From positions 21,854,792-21,918,791 of the forward strand of contig OY726572.1 of assembly GCA_963383645.1 (NCBI GenBank): DNA of 64,000 nucleotides, given 5' to 3'. A program made the translations under genes and the position numbers. This document shows positions 1-11,680 of this stretch, piece by piece (the first letter of the stretch is position 1; the number at the start of each line of letters is the position of its first letter). The notes below the pieces were generated by a model. It was not told the origin of the DNA and did not search any database. It was given only the letters and a program-made list of their open reading frames with translations. The DNA is from Muscardinus avellanarius. Its lineage: Eukaryota > Chordata > Mammalia > Rodentia > Gliridae.

Positions 1-26
1 CAGGCATGTACCACCATGCCTAGCTG
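1..26 (-). repeat. SINE fragment at window edge
   Basis: The 5' head of a B1-ID composite SINE read in reverse (ends in accaccatgcctagct); the rest lies before base 1. Confidence 0.75.
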
Positions 27-98
27 CTTTGTGGCTTTCAGAAATTTAGGAATTGTGTCAAAAAAAAAATTCTAATGTGCACCTCTTTCTGTGTTTAG

Positions 99-266
99 AG
101 TTGCTCCAGCACCTTTACCAGCATTATGGGATATATGTACCATGTTAGAAAATGTGGCAAAGGGGCTGCAGAGCTGGAGAAATTGACTTTGAAATGTCAC
201 CACTGTGGAAAACCGTATAGATCGAAGGCCGGACTTGCATATCACCTGAGGTCAGAGCATGGGCCT
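99..266 (+). CDS. ZNF512: ZNF512 coding exon (first in window)
   Basis: Acceptor gtgtttag precedes base 99 and donor gtgagt follows base 266. It encodes the second half of a C2HC finger (C-x12-H-x3-C) and a whole C2H2 finger ending in H-L-R-S-E-H. An alternative acceptor two bases downstream would break the frame. Confidence 0.9.
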
Positions 267-3200
267 GTGAGTACTGATTCTTTCTAGACTCTGTTTGGGT
301 ATATACTTTGTGATGAGTGCTTACTCTTGGTTTTCATTTGTGTCTGGCTTTAATCTTTGAATGTTTTTGTTCTCTCTTCTTCATTCTTTCTACATTCTTT
401 TCTTATTTCTGCTTTTTGAACACTATTAGGTTAGAGAAATGAAAATTCAGAGTATAGTTCAGGGTTGGGGATATAGCTCAGTCAAAGAGTGCTTTCCTAG
501 CATGTACAAGGCCCTGTACCACCACTACAACAGTAATGACAAAGTAGAGTCCAGGCTGGAATAAATTCTTTCATCTTTTTCACTTCCCTTCCTTTCTCTT
601 TTCCTCTCCCCTTCTCTTCCCCTCCTCCACTTTCTTTTTTGTCTTTCTAAGGATCCAACCCAGGGGCGCTCTACCATGGAGCTATATCCCCAGCCATTTT
701 AAATTTTTTTTTAATTTTAAGACAGGATCTCGTTAAGTTGCCCAGGCTTGCCTGGAACTTACTATCCTTCTGCCTTAGCCTCCTAAGTTGCTGGGATCAT
801 AGGTGTGCACCACCATGCCTAACCTCATTATTATATTTTTAAACTAAAAGCAGTGCCTCTTAGTTAGATATTTTGTGGGACCCTGTCAAGCTGGTTTCTC
901 TATTCCAATGTTTTTTTTTTTTTTTTTTTTAGCGGTACTGCGATGGAACCCAGGGGCATTCGACCTCTGAGCTACACCCCCCAGCCCTATTTTTTATTCT
1001 TTATTTTAAAACAGGGTCTCACTGAGTTGCAAAGGGCCTCACTAAATAGCTGAGGCTGTCTGTGAAACTGGATCCTACTGTCTCAGCCTCCCAAATGCTG
1101 GGATTACAAGTGTGCGCCACCACACCTGGCTTTCTGCTGTGTGTTTTTAAGAGTCAAGTTTAAGATATAATTTATTTTATTTATTTTTTTTTTGGTGGTA
1201 CTGGGGATGGAACCCTTCTACCTCTGGGCTACACTCCCAGACCTATTTTTTAATATTTTATTTGGAAACAAGGTCTCTTAAGCCAAGCGTGGGAATTACA
1301 AGCATATGCTACCATGCCTGGCTTTAATATATAATTTATATGTGATAATATTTGCCTTTTTAATGCACAGGTATGAATTTTAACACGTATTCAGCCAGGT
1401 GACCACCATCACAGTCAGGACCTAGAAGAATTCTGTCACCTCTCCAGATTGTCATGTCCCTCGTAGGCAGTGCCCCCACCTGGTGCTTCTAGCAACTGTT
1501 GAGCCATCTTTTCTATCCCTGTGATTTTGTCTTTTTCAGAGGGTCGTAGAAAGGGATTCAGAGTTTGTAGCCTGTCGAGTCTGGCTTCATTCATATAGCA
1601 TAATGCGTTTGAGATTCATCGATGTGTTTTATTGTTAGCTGAGGCTGGCCGCGAACCGCGCTCCTCCGCTCTCAGCCTCCCGAATGCTGGGATTACAAGC
1701 GTGCACCACCGTGCCCAGTTTATTTCTTTTTATTTGGAAACAAGATCTTGCTAGGTTGATGAGAATCTCAGTACTTGCTGAGGCTATCCTCGAACCTTAA
1801 TCCTCCTGTCTCAGCTCCCAAGTACTGGGATTACAGGTGTGCGCCACCACTCCTGGCTAAATTGACACTTCATGATCACACAAATTTTCGCCCTCAGTTT
1901 CTTCTAGAATTTTTGTGGTTTTATATTTTATATTTAGGGCTGTGGTCTGTTTTGAGCTAATTTTTTTTTTTTTTTTTTTTTTGGGGTGGTACTGGGGTTT
2001 CTGGAAACTTCTACTTCCGGGATACACTCCCAGACCTATTTTTATACTTTTTATTTGGAAACAGGGTCTCTTAAGCCAGCGCACATGGCTGGCTTCGAAC
2101 TTGTGCCATCCTCCTGTCTCTGCTTCCCAAGTGTGGGGATTACAAGCGTGCGCCACCACGCCCGGCTGTTTTGAGCTAATTTTTGTATATAGGTTAAGGT
2201 ATAGGTTGAGGTTCATTTCTTTGTATATGAATGTATTTTTTGAGCACTTTTTCTTATTACGGCAGAACAGATTTTTATCCTGCTGAGAAGTTTTTTTTTT
2301 CTTTTCTGGTTTTCAAGTAAAATGTGCATCAGTAACACTGTGGAACTTGATGTTAGCGGTTAGCAAGCTGATCAGCAGCTCTTCGATGCTTCAAACAATA
2401 AGGACAGCCTCTAATCTCCTGCCATGATGGAAACCTCTTATCAGGCCTGTGTTGTGCTGTGTCTCTTTCTTGCAGATCCCCTTCTTTCCAGAGTCAGGAC
2501 AGCCAGAGTGCTTACAGGAGATGAGCCTGGAGACAAAGAGTGGGGGGCGAGTCCAGCGGCGTTCCGCCAAGGTCGCTGTGTACCACTTGCAGGAGCTGGC
2601 CTCTGCCGAGCTGGCCAAGGAGTGGCCTAAAAGGAAGGTGCTTCAGGACCTGGTACCTGATGATCGGAAGGTGAGGTAGACGCTTGTATTAATTTTGGAG
2701 CCACTATGTCTAATATTGTGTTTATTATTCAGAGAAAGATAAGTGAACTTAAGAGAATTCTAAGCAATATTTTATTTGTTTACCCTTGGAGATGTAGTAC
2801 ATCTAATCTGGCTTAAGTGCTTGGATTCAGATGAGGTGTAGAATGACAGTGTTTCAGAAGATCCTTAAGGAGCCCTCTTTTTTGTGTGTGTGATACTGGA
2901 GATTGAACCCAGGAGTACTTGACCTCTAGGCTGCAACCCCAGCTCAATTTTGAATTTATTTTTTTTGGTGTGTGGTACTGGGGATGGAACCCAGGGTCAT
3001 TCTACCTCTGAGCTATACCTCCAGCCCTATTTTATTCTTTTATTTTGAAACAGGGTCTCACTAAGCTGCAGAGGGCCTCACTAAGTAGCTGTGGCTGACT
3101 GTGAGCCTTCAGTCCTCCTGTCTCTGGGATTACAAGCATGTACCACCACGCCTGGCTTCTTCACAACTATTTTATTTCTATGTAATATTCTGTAGCTCTC

Positions 3201-6198
3201 CCCCTGCCCCTGTTTTAGCTGCAGATGAAATATTATATCCCAAAGTCTCCTGTCGTCTGTTAAATATCAACCTTTTCTAAGACTAAGCAGTAGACAATTA
3301 TATTTATCAGTTTCAAGAAGAGTCTTATACCTTGGATTTTTTTTTTTGTTGTTTGGAGGGATTTTTTTAAAGATAAACTTATGGATTCCTAAAATATATA
3401 ATCTGAAGAGGTGGATGTGAAGCTTTGGGAATATTTTGGTTGGGAGTTGCATTCCTCCAATAAAATGTTCCTTGTCTTCTAGTTAAAATATACTCGCCCT
3501 GGGCTACCAACCTTCAGCCAGGAAGTACTACACAAATGGAAGACAGATATCAAGAAGTATCATCGCATTCAGTGCCCTAACCAGGTGGTCCTTTCTCTTT
3601 CATTTATTCAGTAAATGTTTTTCAAGCATCTACTCTTGTTTTTAGTTATTTAGTCCTTCATGACAAAGCATTTGAATGGTAGTGGCTTAAAACAACAATT
3701 ATTTTATGTGTTAGCAATTCTGTAGGTGAGTAATTCTGTCCAGCATCAGCAGGACAGCTCTTATGTTATATGTAGCATCAGCTGGGATCACTCTTGGGGG
3801 CCATTGCTCTTAAGGTGTGACTGGAATGTCCATAATGGCTTCTATGCAGCTGGATTCTCACAGGAGCCTGGCTCTCCATATAGCTTCTCTCTCCATCAGG
3901 GTATTTGGACTGCCAGCCAGGTATATAACCAATGATTGACTTCTCAGACTCTATTCTAAGAACAGGAATGTAGAAGCTGCAGATCCCTGAATTTACACAG
4001 CATTATTTCTATGGTATTCCATTGGGCAGAGGCATCACTGTGCCAAGTCAGACTTAGAGGAAAGAGAAAAGCACTCTGGTTACTTTTTTTGTGTTGTATT
4101 GATTGAACCCAGGGGTATTCTTCCTCTGAGCTGCAACCCTTAGCCTCCCCACCCCTGCTTTTTGCAATTCTGGGGATGGAACTCAGGGGCATTCTACCTC
4201 CAAGCTACATCCCTAGCCCTATTTTTTTTTTTATGCTTTATTTTGAAACAGGGTTTCACTAAATTGTGAAGGGCCTCCTTAAGTAGCTGAGGTTGGCCAT
4301 GAAACTGATCGCCTGTCTCAGCCTCCTAAATACTGGGATTACAAGCATGTGCCACCATGCCTGGCCTATTCTTTATTTTGAAACAAGGTCTCACTAAGTT
4401 GTGAAGGGCCTTGCTAAGTAGCTGAGGCTGGGCGTGAACCTGCCATCCTCCTGTCTCAGCCTCCCACGTACTGGGATTACAAGTGCGCATCACCACGCTC
4501 AGTTCACCCTTTTTATTTTGAAATAGGTTCTCACTAAGTTGCTGGGTGCCAGCCTTGAACCTTGGATTTTCCTATTTCAACCTCCCAAGTCCTCAGATTA
4601 CAGATGTGTGCCACCATACCTGGCTAGAGTCCACTTCTTTTTTTCTTTTGTTTTTGGTACTGGGGATTTAATCGAGGGGCATTCTACCTCTGGACTATAC
4701 CTCCAGCCCAATTTTTATTTCTTTCTTTTTTTTTTTTTGGTGGTACTGGGGTTCCTGGAAGCCCTTCTACCTCCGGGCTACACTCCCAGACCTCTTTTTA
4801 CATTTTTATATTTGGAAACAGGGTCTCCTAAGCCAGCGCGCGTGGCTGGCTTCGAACCTGCGCGATCCTCCTGTCTCTGCCTCCCAAGCGCGGGGATTAC
4901 AAGCGTGCGCCACCACACCCGGCCCAATTTTTATTTCTGAAACAGGGTCTCACTAAGTTGCAGAGAGCCTCAGTAAGTTGCTAAGGCTGGCCTCGAACCT
5001 GGCAATATTCCTTTTTCATATACTTTGAATTATGAGCGTGCACCACCACGTCCAGCTAGACTCCACATCTTTTATTTACTTTTTCAGTACTAAGGGTGAA
5101 AAAAAAAGTTATCTGTATTTATTTTTTATTTATTTATTTTTTTGTAGTGCTGGGAATTGAACCCAGGAGTATTCTACCTCCGAGCTACATCCCCAGCCCT
5201 ATTTTTTATTCTTATTTACTTATTTTATTTTATTTTTTTTGCGGGTCTGAGGATGGAACCCAGGGGCATTCTACCTTCGAGCTATACCCCCTGCCCTATT
5301 TTTTATTCTTTATTTTGAAACTGGGTCTCACTGAGTTGCAGAGGGCCTCACTAAGTAGCTGAGGCTGTCCGCGAACCGAGATCCTTCTGTCTCAGACTCC
5401 TGAATGCTGGGATTACAGGTGTGTGCCACCACGCCCAACTCTTATTTTTCTTTAAAATTTTTTTCTCTTTTATTTTTTTTTTGTGGTACTGGAGTTCCTG
5501 GAACTTCTTCTACCTCCGGGCTACACTCCCAGACCTATGTTATATTTTATTTGGAAACAGGGTCTCCTAAGCCAGCACGACTGGCTTTGAACCTGCGCCA
5601 TCTTTCTGTCTCCGCCTCCCAAGTGTGGGGATTACAAGCGTGCACCACCACGCCCAGCTTATTCTTATTTTGAAACAGGGTCTCACTAAGTTGCAGAGGG
5701 CCTCACTAAGTAGCTGAGGGTAGCTTTGAACATGTGATCCTCCTGTTTCAGCTTCCCAAGTACTGGGATTACATGGTGCGCCACCATGCCTGGCTTAGAC
5801 TCCACTTCTTAAAGGCAAAAGTGGCAGAGATTTTGCAGCCATATTTAAAATTTCTACCACAGCTGCATACGCAACACTTTGTGAAGGAATAGATAAAGGT
5901 GAGTAGGAAACACATTTGCACTAAATAAAAAAGATTTTTTTTTTTTTTTTTTTTTTTTTTGCGGGTCTGGGGATGGAACCCAGGGGCATTCAACCTCCAG
6001 GCTACATCCCTGCCCTATTTTTTATTCTTTATTTTGAAACCGAGTCTCACTGAGTTGCAGAGGACCTCACTAAGTAGCTGAGGCTGTTCGTGAACCACAA
6101 TCCTCTGGTCTCAGCCTCCTGAATGCTGGGATTACAAGCGTGCGCCACCACGCCCGGCTCTAAAAAAGATTTTAGGAAACATCTTAACTATAGAGTTA

Positions 6199-6243
<45 letters not shown>

Positions 6244-9200
6244 TCCTTCCTTCCTTCCTTCCTTCCTTCCTTCCTTCCTTCCTTCCCTTCTTCCCTCCAC
6301 CCCTCCCTCCCTTCCTCCCTCCCTCCCTCCCTCTCTCTCTCTCTCTTTCTTTCTTTCTTTTTGTGGTATTGGGGATGGAACCCAGGGGATTTCTATCTCT
6401 GGGCTATACTCCCAGACCTATTTTTTAATATTTTATTTGGAAACAGGGTCTCACTAAGTTGCTGAGAGCCTTTCTAAGTAGCTGAGGCTGGCTTCGAACC
6501 TGTGCGATCCTCCTGTCTCAGCCTCCCAAGTGCTGGGATTACAAGCATGCAGCAACACACCTGGTTTAATTATATTTCTTTTAAGTGTCAAACTACCAGG
6601 GAAAGGTTTAAAATTTTCTGCACTATTTGTTTACCTTCTGTTTCTTTTTGTTCTCCATTCTGTTGTTCTCCGTTTTCCCCTGGTCCTGGAGCCTCATGCT
6701 TGCTGTGTGAACGTTCTGCCACTGTGCCACGGCCACATTCCTGGTTCTCCTTTCTGCTTTTGTTGCTTACATATGGATCTTTGTGTTTGATTTATGGCAC
6801 TATTTTTGCTCTTATTCCTCCAACTGTAGAGTTGGTCATTGTGAGTAGCTGGATTGCGAAGGGAAAGGTGCTGTTTGACATAGTATTCACCTTATTCTTC
6901 TCTTTTTCAGGGTTGTGAGGCTGTCTACAGTAGTGTATCTGGCCTTAAAACTCACCTGGGCTCTTGTACATTGGTTTGTAACTTTTTAAACTTGGTATCG
7001 TAATAAATTCTCTAACATAGTCTGACATGGAAGAGAATTCAGTTTAGGTGAACAGCTGATCATCCTGTCCAGGATTATCTTCAGAGGCTTCTTGAGGCCT
7101 CTGTGTCACAAAGATTCTTGATCTCATATTGGTTGGGATGCCAGGGCGTGTCTAAGACACAGAGGCCAACATAGCCGTAAATCATACCAGTTAAAGAAAT
7201 TTAGAGAAAAATCGAGTCCCTACCAGAGATTTAGCTTCTTCTACCTGAGCGTGTCCCACACGGGGCCTGCCCTGTCTTACTGGGCCTTAAACTTCCTAAA
7301 AACAAGTTCCATGTACTGGATTGGTGGGGCTCTTCCAAATCCATCCAAGCTGCCCTGGCCTCTGGGGATGGGAGATGGGGTAGGTGTCAGGCCAACAGCC
7401 AGTCACCTCACTGAATCTTTTCCATGTTGACCCAGGTGTCCTACAACCCCCGAGCTGTGGGAAATGCTGCCACTGTCCAATCTCATTCAGAAGTATCTCC
7501 CACAAAATGCGCACCATGGAAACTTGAAGCTTCAGGAGGGGAGAGAAGTCTCAGTTGGAGCCAACAGGGGAGTTGTAGGAATCCTAACCAGATTTGTCCA
7601 GGAATGCTTAGGAGTTTGTCATCTTGATCCTAGTTTGAGTCCTTAACTAGGCATTACGGATGGTATTCTCCTCATTCTGGATTTTCAGGCCAGTCTTTGC
7701 AGCAGTGGAGCATAGTGGGAAGAATTGAACATTGGTGCTGCTGGTGAACTTGGGGAGTTTAATCATTTTGGGGGAGGAGCCAAAAAAACCTGAAGTGAAG
7801 CAAAAGGAACCTGGGAAAGTAGAGAAATGTGGCATGGTACGTAACCAAAGTAGGAGGATGGCAGGTGGTGTCCAGGGAGGGGCGGGCGCTACAGAATTAC
7901 TCTTGGACAGATTGCATTGGTCAGTGTCTGCCCAACTGCTTTTCCTAAACATATTGCTGTTTGAATCTTTTTCTTCTTATGTTTGCTAAAGTAGAATCTT
8001 CCCTTTTCATCTTTAATAAGCCTTGTACATAACCCAGGTGTTTGTTTCTAAATTTACCAGTTATTCTCTTTTCTTTCTTTCTTGGAAACAGGGAAATTTT
8101 GTGGCTGGAAAATATAAGTGTCTTCTATGTCAAAAAGAATTCGTATCAGAGAGTGGTGTCAAGTATCACATCAACTCTGTCCATGCTGAGGTGAGGCCTC
8201 TGCTTTCCTGCAGTGATTTTGCATTCCCGTGCGCCTGATAAGGAAGCCACAGGAGAGGCAGACTTTGTCCCTGGTTTTATGGGCCAGAATTTACCAGACT
8301 CAAATTGGAGCTAAATTATTCTCTAATTGTATTTTTCTTTCAAAATATTTGAAATCACTAAGATGTGAGCATACTCGAGCTCTTCTAATTCTACTAAGTC
8401 CAAATAAGCCAGGCACTGGGGAACTAGGCTTAATTTACATGTTTGACATTCTTTTTTTGTGGGGGGAGTATTGGGGATTGAACCCAGGAGTTCTACCTCC
8501 TAGCTATACCCCCAACCCTATTTTATTTTATTTGGAAACGGTCTCACTAAGTTGTTGAGGCTGTCTTTGAACAGTCCTCCCATCTCATCCTCTCAAGTAT
8601 TGGTTTTACAAGCAAGTGCCACCACGTCTGGCAGAGAAGGACTTTTAAAACATACATAAGTATCATTATGCCTAAAAAAATTATTATTATTATTTTTTGG
8701 TGGCACTGGGGGTAGAACCCAGAGGTTTTCTACTTCCAGCTATACTCCCAGACCAATTTTATATTTTATTTGGAAACAGGGTCTCACTAAGTTGCTGAAA
8801 CCTCACTAAGTAACTGAGGCTGGCTTCGAACCTGTGTGATCCTCCTGTCTCAGCCTCCCAAGTGCGGGGATTATAAGCGTGCGCCACCACGCCTAGCAAA
8901 AAATTATTCTTTAATGTCATTCAAATTTCTTGAGTTTTTTTTGTGGGTTTTATTGCAGTACTGGGAATGGAACCCAGGGGCATTCTACCTCCAAGCTACA
9001 CCCCCAGCCCTATTTTTTATTCTTTATTTTGAAACACGGTCTCACTGAGTTGCAAAGGGCCTCACTAAGTATTGAGGGTATCCTCGAACCGCAGTCCTCC
9101 TGTCTCAGCCTCCCAAGCACTGGGATGACAAACGTGCACTATTACGCCTGGCAGCAATCACATTTTAAAATGTATAATAAGGCCAGCCATGGTATAATAA

Positions 9201-10920
9201 TAAAACAGGTAAAATTAATTCTAATAATTTACTTATCCCAATATGTCCAAAATATTTTAACACATCAATCAGTCAATCAGCAATGATATATTTTGCACAT
9301 TTTTTTTCATAGCAATTCCATATCTCAGTTTGAACCGATCACATGTCAAGAGCAACATTCAGGTCTGGGAGCTTCCCTAGGCATTGTGGTACATGCCTGT
9401 AATCCAGTATTTGGGAGGCTAAGACAGGAGGAGTGCAGGTTTGAGGCCATCCTCAATAATTTTGCAAGACCCTCAGTAACTGAGACCCTGTTGCAAATAA
9501 AAAAGGCTGGGGGCACCGGGCGTGGTGGCGCATGCTTATAATCCTTGCATTTGGGAGGCGGAGACAGGAGGATTGCGTAGGTTCGAAGCCAGCCGCTCTG
9601 GCTTAAGAGACCCTGTTTCCAAAAAAAAAAAAAAAAAAAGTATAAAATAGGTCTGGGAGTGTAGCCCAGAGGTAGAAGAAGGGCTTCCAGGAACCCCAGT
9701 ACCACCAAAAAAAAAAAAAAAAGGCTGGTGGGGGGTATGGCTCAGAGGAAGAATGTCCCTGGGTTCAATCCTTAGTACCCAAAATAAATAAATAAAAGTA
9801 CCCGTAATCATGTATTATACATTATTTGCTTATAGGCACTACTGTATTAGATTTAATATTTATTTATTTATTTATACTGGGGATTGAACTCAGGGGCATT
9901 CTACCTCTGAGCTACACTTTCAGTCCTATTTTATTTTTATTTTGAAACAGGTTCTTGCTAGGTTGATGAGTCTCACTACTTGTTGAGGCTGGCTCTGAGC
10001 CTCAGAATGATAAATACAGAATGAAGTCATTCTGTATTTGTGATATTGTTATAGAAGGTAGAACTGTTGTCACTTATGTAATAGGGTTACCCTGTCTCCT
10101 CAGGAAGCAAAACTTTACAGAGGGTATCTGTCCTCGGTATGGTTTTTGGATTGAAAGTAAGAAAAGGACTTAGCATGAACCTGTGATCCTCCTGTCTTAG
10201 TCTCCCAAGTACTGGGATTACAGGAATGCACCATCACACTTGGCTTAGATTTTTCCAAATTAATTAATTGGTTAATTAATTTTTTGTGGTAATGAGGATT
10301 GAACCCAGGCACATTCTACCTCTGAGCTATACCCCAGCCCTATTTTATTTTTTACTTTAAAACAGGGTCTCATTAAGTTGCTGAGGCTGGCCTTGAACCT
10401 GTGATCCTCCCATCTCAGCCTGCCTAGTACTAGGATCACAGGTATGGACCACCACACCCAGTTTAGATAAATACAGAGTTCTAGAGTACGGTTCCATCTG
10501 TACCCGTCTCCTACTTACTGTTGTGCCCTAAGCAGGCCTTTATTCCTTCCTACACCTTCTTGATGTTCTTCACTTAGTTTCTGACAGGGTGGCATTTCTA
10601 TTTTGCCTTTGTAGGATTGGTTTGTTGTAAACCCAACAACAACCAAAAGCTTTGAAAAGCTGATGAAGATAAAGCAGCGGCAGCAAGAAGAAGAAAAGCG
10701 GCGGCAGCAGCACAGGAGCAGAAGGTCTCTAAGGAGGCGGCAGCAGCCAGCCATTGAGCTTCCTGAACCTGAGCTGAGTCTTAGAGCAGGGAAGGAGCAG
10801 AGGAGGAATAATGAGGAACTGCTTGGGTCTGCTTCCTGTAAGGATTCAGAGCAGGAGCCAGCGGCACAGTTCCAGAAAGCAAAGCCCCCAAAGACGAATC
10901 ATAAACGAGGAAGGAAGTAG
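99..10920 (+). CDS. ZNF512: ZNF512, zinc finger protein 512 (3' part of gene, six coding exons)
   Basis: Coding exons are 99-266, 2476-2670, 3483-3584, 6911-6973, 8092-8190 and 10615-10920, giving 310 residues plus stop; the human protein is 567 aa, so the N-terminal part lies upstream of the window. All exons start and end in phase 0 and join without a stop. The sequence shows alternating C2HC and C2H2 fingers: C-x12-H-x3-C then C-x2-C-x12-H-x4-H in the first exon, C-x4-C-x12-H-x3-C across the third and fourth, and C-x2-C-x12-H-x4-H in the fifth. The C-terminal exon is Gln/Arg/Lys-rich and looks like a nuclear localisation region. ZNF512 is a nuclear DNA-binding protein that has been linked to pericentromeric heterochromatin. 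Its 3' neighbour CCDC121 converges on it. The identification rests on protein recognition plus gene order. Confidence 0.95.
461..541 (+). repeat. ID element (tRNA-derived SINE)
   Basis: ggttggggatatagctcagt with a degenerate A box, then a short body ending in an A-rich tail. In the ZNF512 intron. Confidence 0.75.
642..1322 (-). repeat. Three B1-ID composite SINEs in a row
   Basis: This is the main SINE of the window. In sense it begins gccgggcgtggtggcgcac (7SL/B1-like head) and ends with an ID-like box, tagctcagaggtagaatg, plus poly(A). Elements lie at 642-823 (diverged), 910-1130 and 1185-1322 (internally deleted), all read in reverse. Confidence 0.85.
1636..1858 (-). repeat. Two truncated composite SINEs
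   Basis: Head parts at 1636-1720 and 1721-1858, both lacking the ID-like 3' half. Confidence 0.75.
1949..2180 (-). repeat. Young composite SINE (subfamily B) with target-site duplication
   Basis: Body 1961-2167 with long poly-T and the diagnostic ctggggtttctggaaact. The flanking duplication gttttgagctaa is at 1949-1960 and 2168-2179. Confidence 0.9.
2476..2670 (+). CDS. ZNF512: ZNF512 coding exon
   Basis: Flanked by tcttgcag and gtgagg; 65 codons. A linker region rich in charged residues between fingers, with no zinc ligands in C2H2 spacing. Confidence 0.9.
2879..3157 (-). repeat. Partial plus complete composite SINE
   Basis: A 3' fragment at 2879-2943 directly followed by a near-complete copy at 2957-3157. 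Confidence 0.8.
3483..3584 (+). CDS. ZNF512: ZNF512 coding exon
   Basis: Flanked by gtcttctag and gtggtc; 34 codons. It ends in I-Q-C-P-N-Q, supplying the first cysteine of a C2HC finger that is completed by the next exon. Confidence 0.88.
4083..5057 (-). repeat. Stack of nested composite SINEs
   Basis: Old copies at 4083-4366, 4366-4503 and 4504-4625, then an element at 4636-5057 interrupted by a young subfamily B copy (4725-4922). The inner copy is flanked by a perfect 16-base duplication, cccaatttttatttct, at 4707-4722 and 4923-4938. Confidence 0.85.
5113..5796 (-). repeat. Stack of composite SINEs
   Basis: 3' fragment 5113-5215, subfamily A copy 5216-5441, subfamily B copy 5468-5659 and a 5' part 5660-5796. 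Related flanks (agactccac..ctt) occur at 4626, 5058 and 5797, suggesting repeated insertion at the same target. Confidence 0.8.
5936..6160 (-). repeat. Composite SINE, subfamily A, with target-site duplication
   Basis: Starts gcgggtctggggatgg after poly-T. taaaaaagatttt is found on both sides. Confidence 0.88.
6201..6360 (+). repeat. Pyrimidine microsatellite (tttc/ttcc/ctcc)n
   Basis: About 160 bases of pure C/T in shifting tetranucleotide phases, directly 3' (in reverse) of the SINE at 6361. Confidence 0.95.
6361..6566 (-). repeat. Composite SINE
   Basis: Complete copy in reverse; its poly(A) probably seeded the neighbouring pyrimidine run. Confidence 0.85.
6911..6973 (+). CDS. ZNF512: ZNF512 coding exon
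   Basis: Flanked by ctttttcag and the weak donor gtttgt; 21 codons. It carries the second cysteine, the histidine and the final cysteine (G-S-C) of the C2HC finger. Confidence 0.88.
8092..8190 (+). CDS. ZNF512: ZNF512 coding exon
   Basis: Flanked by ggaaacag and gtgagg; 33 codons. Encodes a classical C2H2 finger, Y-K-C-L-L-C ... Y-H-I-N-S-V-H. Confidence 0.9.
8450..9152 (-). repeat. Three composite SINEs
   Basis: Copies at 8450-8632, 8690-8897 and 8935-9152, all in reverse, directly downstream of the ZNF512 finger exon at 8092. Confidence 0.85.
9372..9797 (+). repeat. Composite SINE split by a younger one
   Basis: Outer element 9372-9510 and 9723-9797; inner subfamily B copy 9516-9722. aaaaaaggctgg is present at both junctions. 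Confidence 0.85.
9862..10245 (-). repeat. Composite SINE interrupted by a 180 base non-SINE insert
   Basis: Halves 9862-9998 and 10179-10245 rejoin perfectly (ggctggctctga + acctgtgatcc). The insert 9999-10178 comes from the ZNF512 3' UTR; a tga microhomology lies at the junctions. Confidence 0.88.
9999..10178 (+). repeat. Copy of ZNF512 3' UTR sequence inserted in the intron
   Basis: 10027-10178 repeats 11357-11500 with only a few substitutions and one indel of about eight bases. The first 28 bases hold an inverted piece of the same source, forming a 13 bp perfect foldback (10012-10024 with 10027-10039). Confidence 0.92.
10258..10465 (-). repeat. Composite SINE
   Basis: Reverse copy ending only 150 bases before the last ZNF512 exon. 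Confidence 0.82.
10615..10920 (+). CDS. ZNF512: ZNF512 last coding exon with stop
   Basis: Acceptor cctttgtag before base 10615; 101 codons and a TAG at 10918-10920. The C-terminal tail is a Q/R/K/E-rich coiled-coil-like stretch followed by a basic end (H-K-R-G-R-K). Confidence 0.92.
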   Translation, partial: DWFVVNPTTTKSFEKLMKIKQRQQEEEKRRQQHRSRRSLRRRQQPAIELPEPELSLRAGKEQRRNNEELLGSASCKDSEQEPAAQFQKAKPPKTNHKRGRK

Positions 10921-11356
10921 GCAGTCAGGGAACGCACTCCTAGGAGAGTGGATGGGATGCGTCGTCATGGGGACCATGCGGGAGGCCTGAGTTGTGGGGC
11001 TGAGTGAAGATGCTTTCAGCTGTGTGTGTGAGGCTGTGACTTTCTCAGCTCCTTCCTCCTGTGTAAATTTCACTGTCTTCCCTACTTACTCATTTTCATA
11101 CCCCTGCCCCCTTTTAGTAGGTTTTCCTACTATTCCTCATTGGAGTCCTCTTGTTTTTCTCTTCTCTTGCCCAAAGAGTTCCCTCGTAAGGCCAAGTATA
11201 TTCCCCTCTTGCCCTGTATAAGACTAAGAAACCTGTTTGATTGTCCTTTCCTTCTGGGTTTGTGTGTTCTTGGAAGCTCCATTGGCTTTAGTAGCCACTC
11301 CATCATCTAGCTTACAAACCAGTTCCAAACTCATTATTAAAACCATTGCTGATTTA

Positions 11357-11500
11357 TCATTCTGTATTTGTGATATTGTTATAGAAGCTAGAACTGTTGT
11401 CACTTATGTAATAGGGTCTCCTCGGGAAGCAAAGTTTTACAGAGGGTATCTGTCCTCGGTATGGTTTTTGGATTGAAAGTAAGAAAAGGACTTAGCATGA
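11357..11500 (+). repeat. Source copy of the intronic duplicate, in ZNF512 3' UTR
   Basis: Matches 10027-10178. Taken as the source because it continues into unique 3' UTR on both sides, whereas the other copy breaks a SINE. Confidence 0.85.
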
Positions 11501-11652
11501 AAAAGCTAGAACCTTCCTCCACTAGTTTCACTGGGAAATGGTTTGTTTCTACCAAGTACCAGTGACTGACTAGACCCACAGGCATGAAAAGCAGTGTCCA
11601 GAGTAATGTATCCCAAACATAAAAATGACTAATAAGAAAAAGTTAAAAAAGC

Positions 11653-11658
11653 AATAAA
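11653..11658 (+). terminator. ZNF512: Candidate polyadenylation signal of ZNF512
   Basis: AATAAA about 730 bases after the stop codon, the first one downstream of it. The alternatives at 12528 and 13501 cannot be excluded. Confidence 0.4.
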
Positions 11659-11680
11659 TACTGCCCCAACTTGCCTGAGG

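Larger units (their letters stand above)
10921..11680 (+). other. ZNF512: ZNF512 3' UTR (minimum extent)
   Basis: Non-coding and SINE-free after the ZNF512 stop. The first polyadenylation hexamer AATAAA is at 11653-11658; further hexamers at 12528-12533 and 13501-13506 could extend the UTR. The 11357-11500 part has a near-identical copy inside the preceding intron (10027-10178). Confidence 0.6.

Noticed and set aside
4539..4940. Open frames of 60-140 codons with a recurrent F-Y-L-E-T-G-S / P-K-P-A-R-L pattern here and at many other places
   Set aside because: All are readings through the composite SINE in one orientation; the pattern is repeat sequence, not a protein family.
6201..6360. Possible repeat array of CRISPR type
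   Set aside because: Simple tetranucleotide run without spacers, in a mammalian genome.
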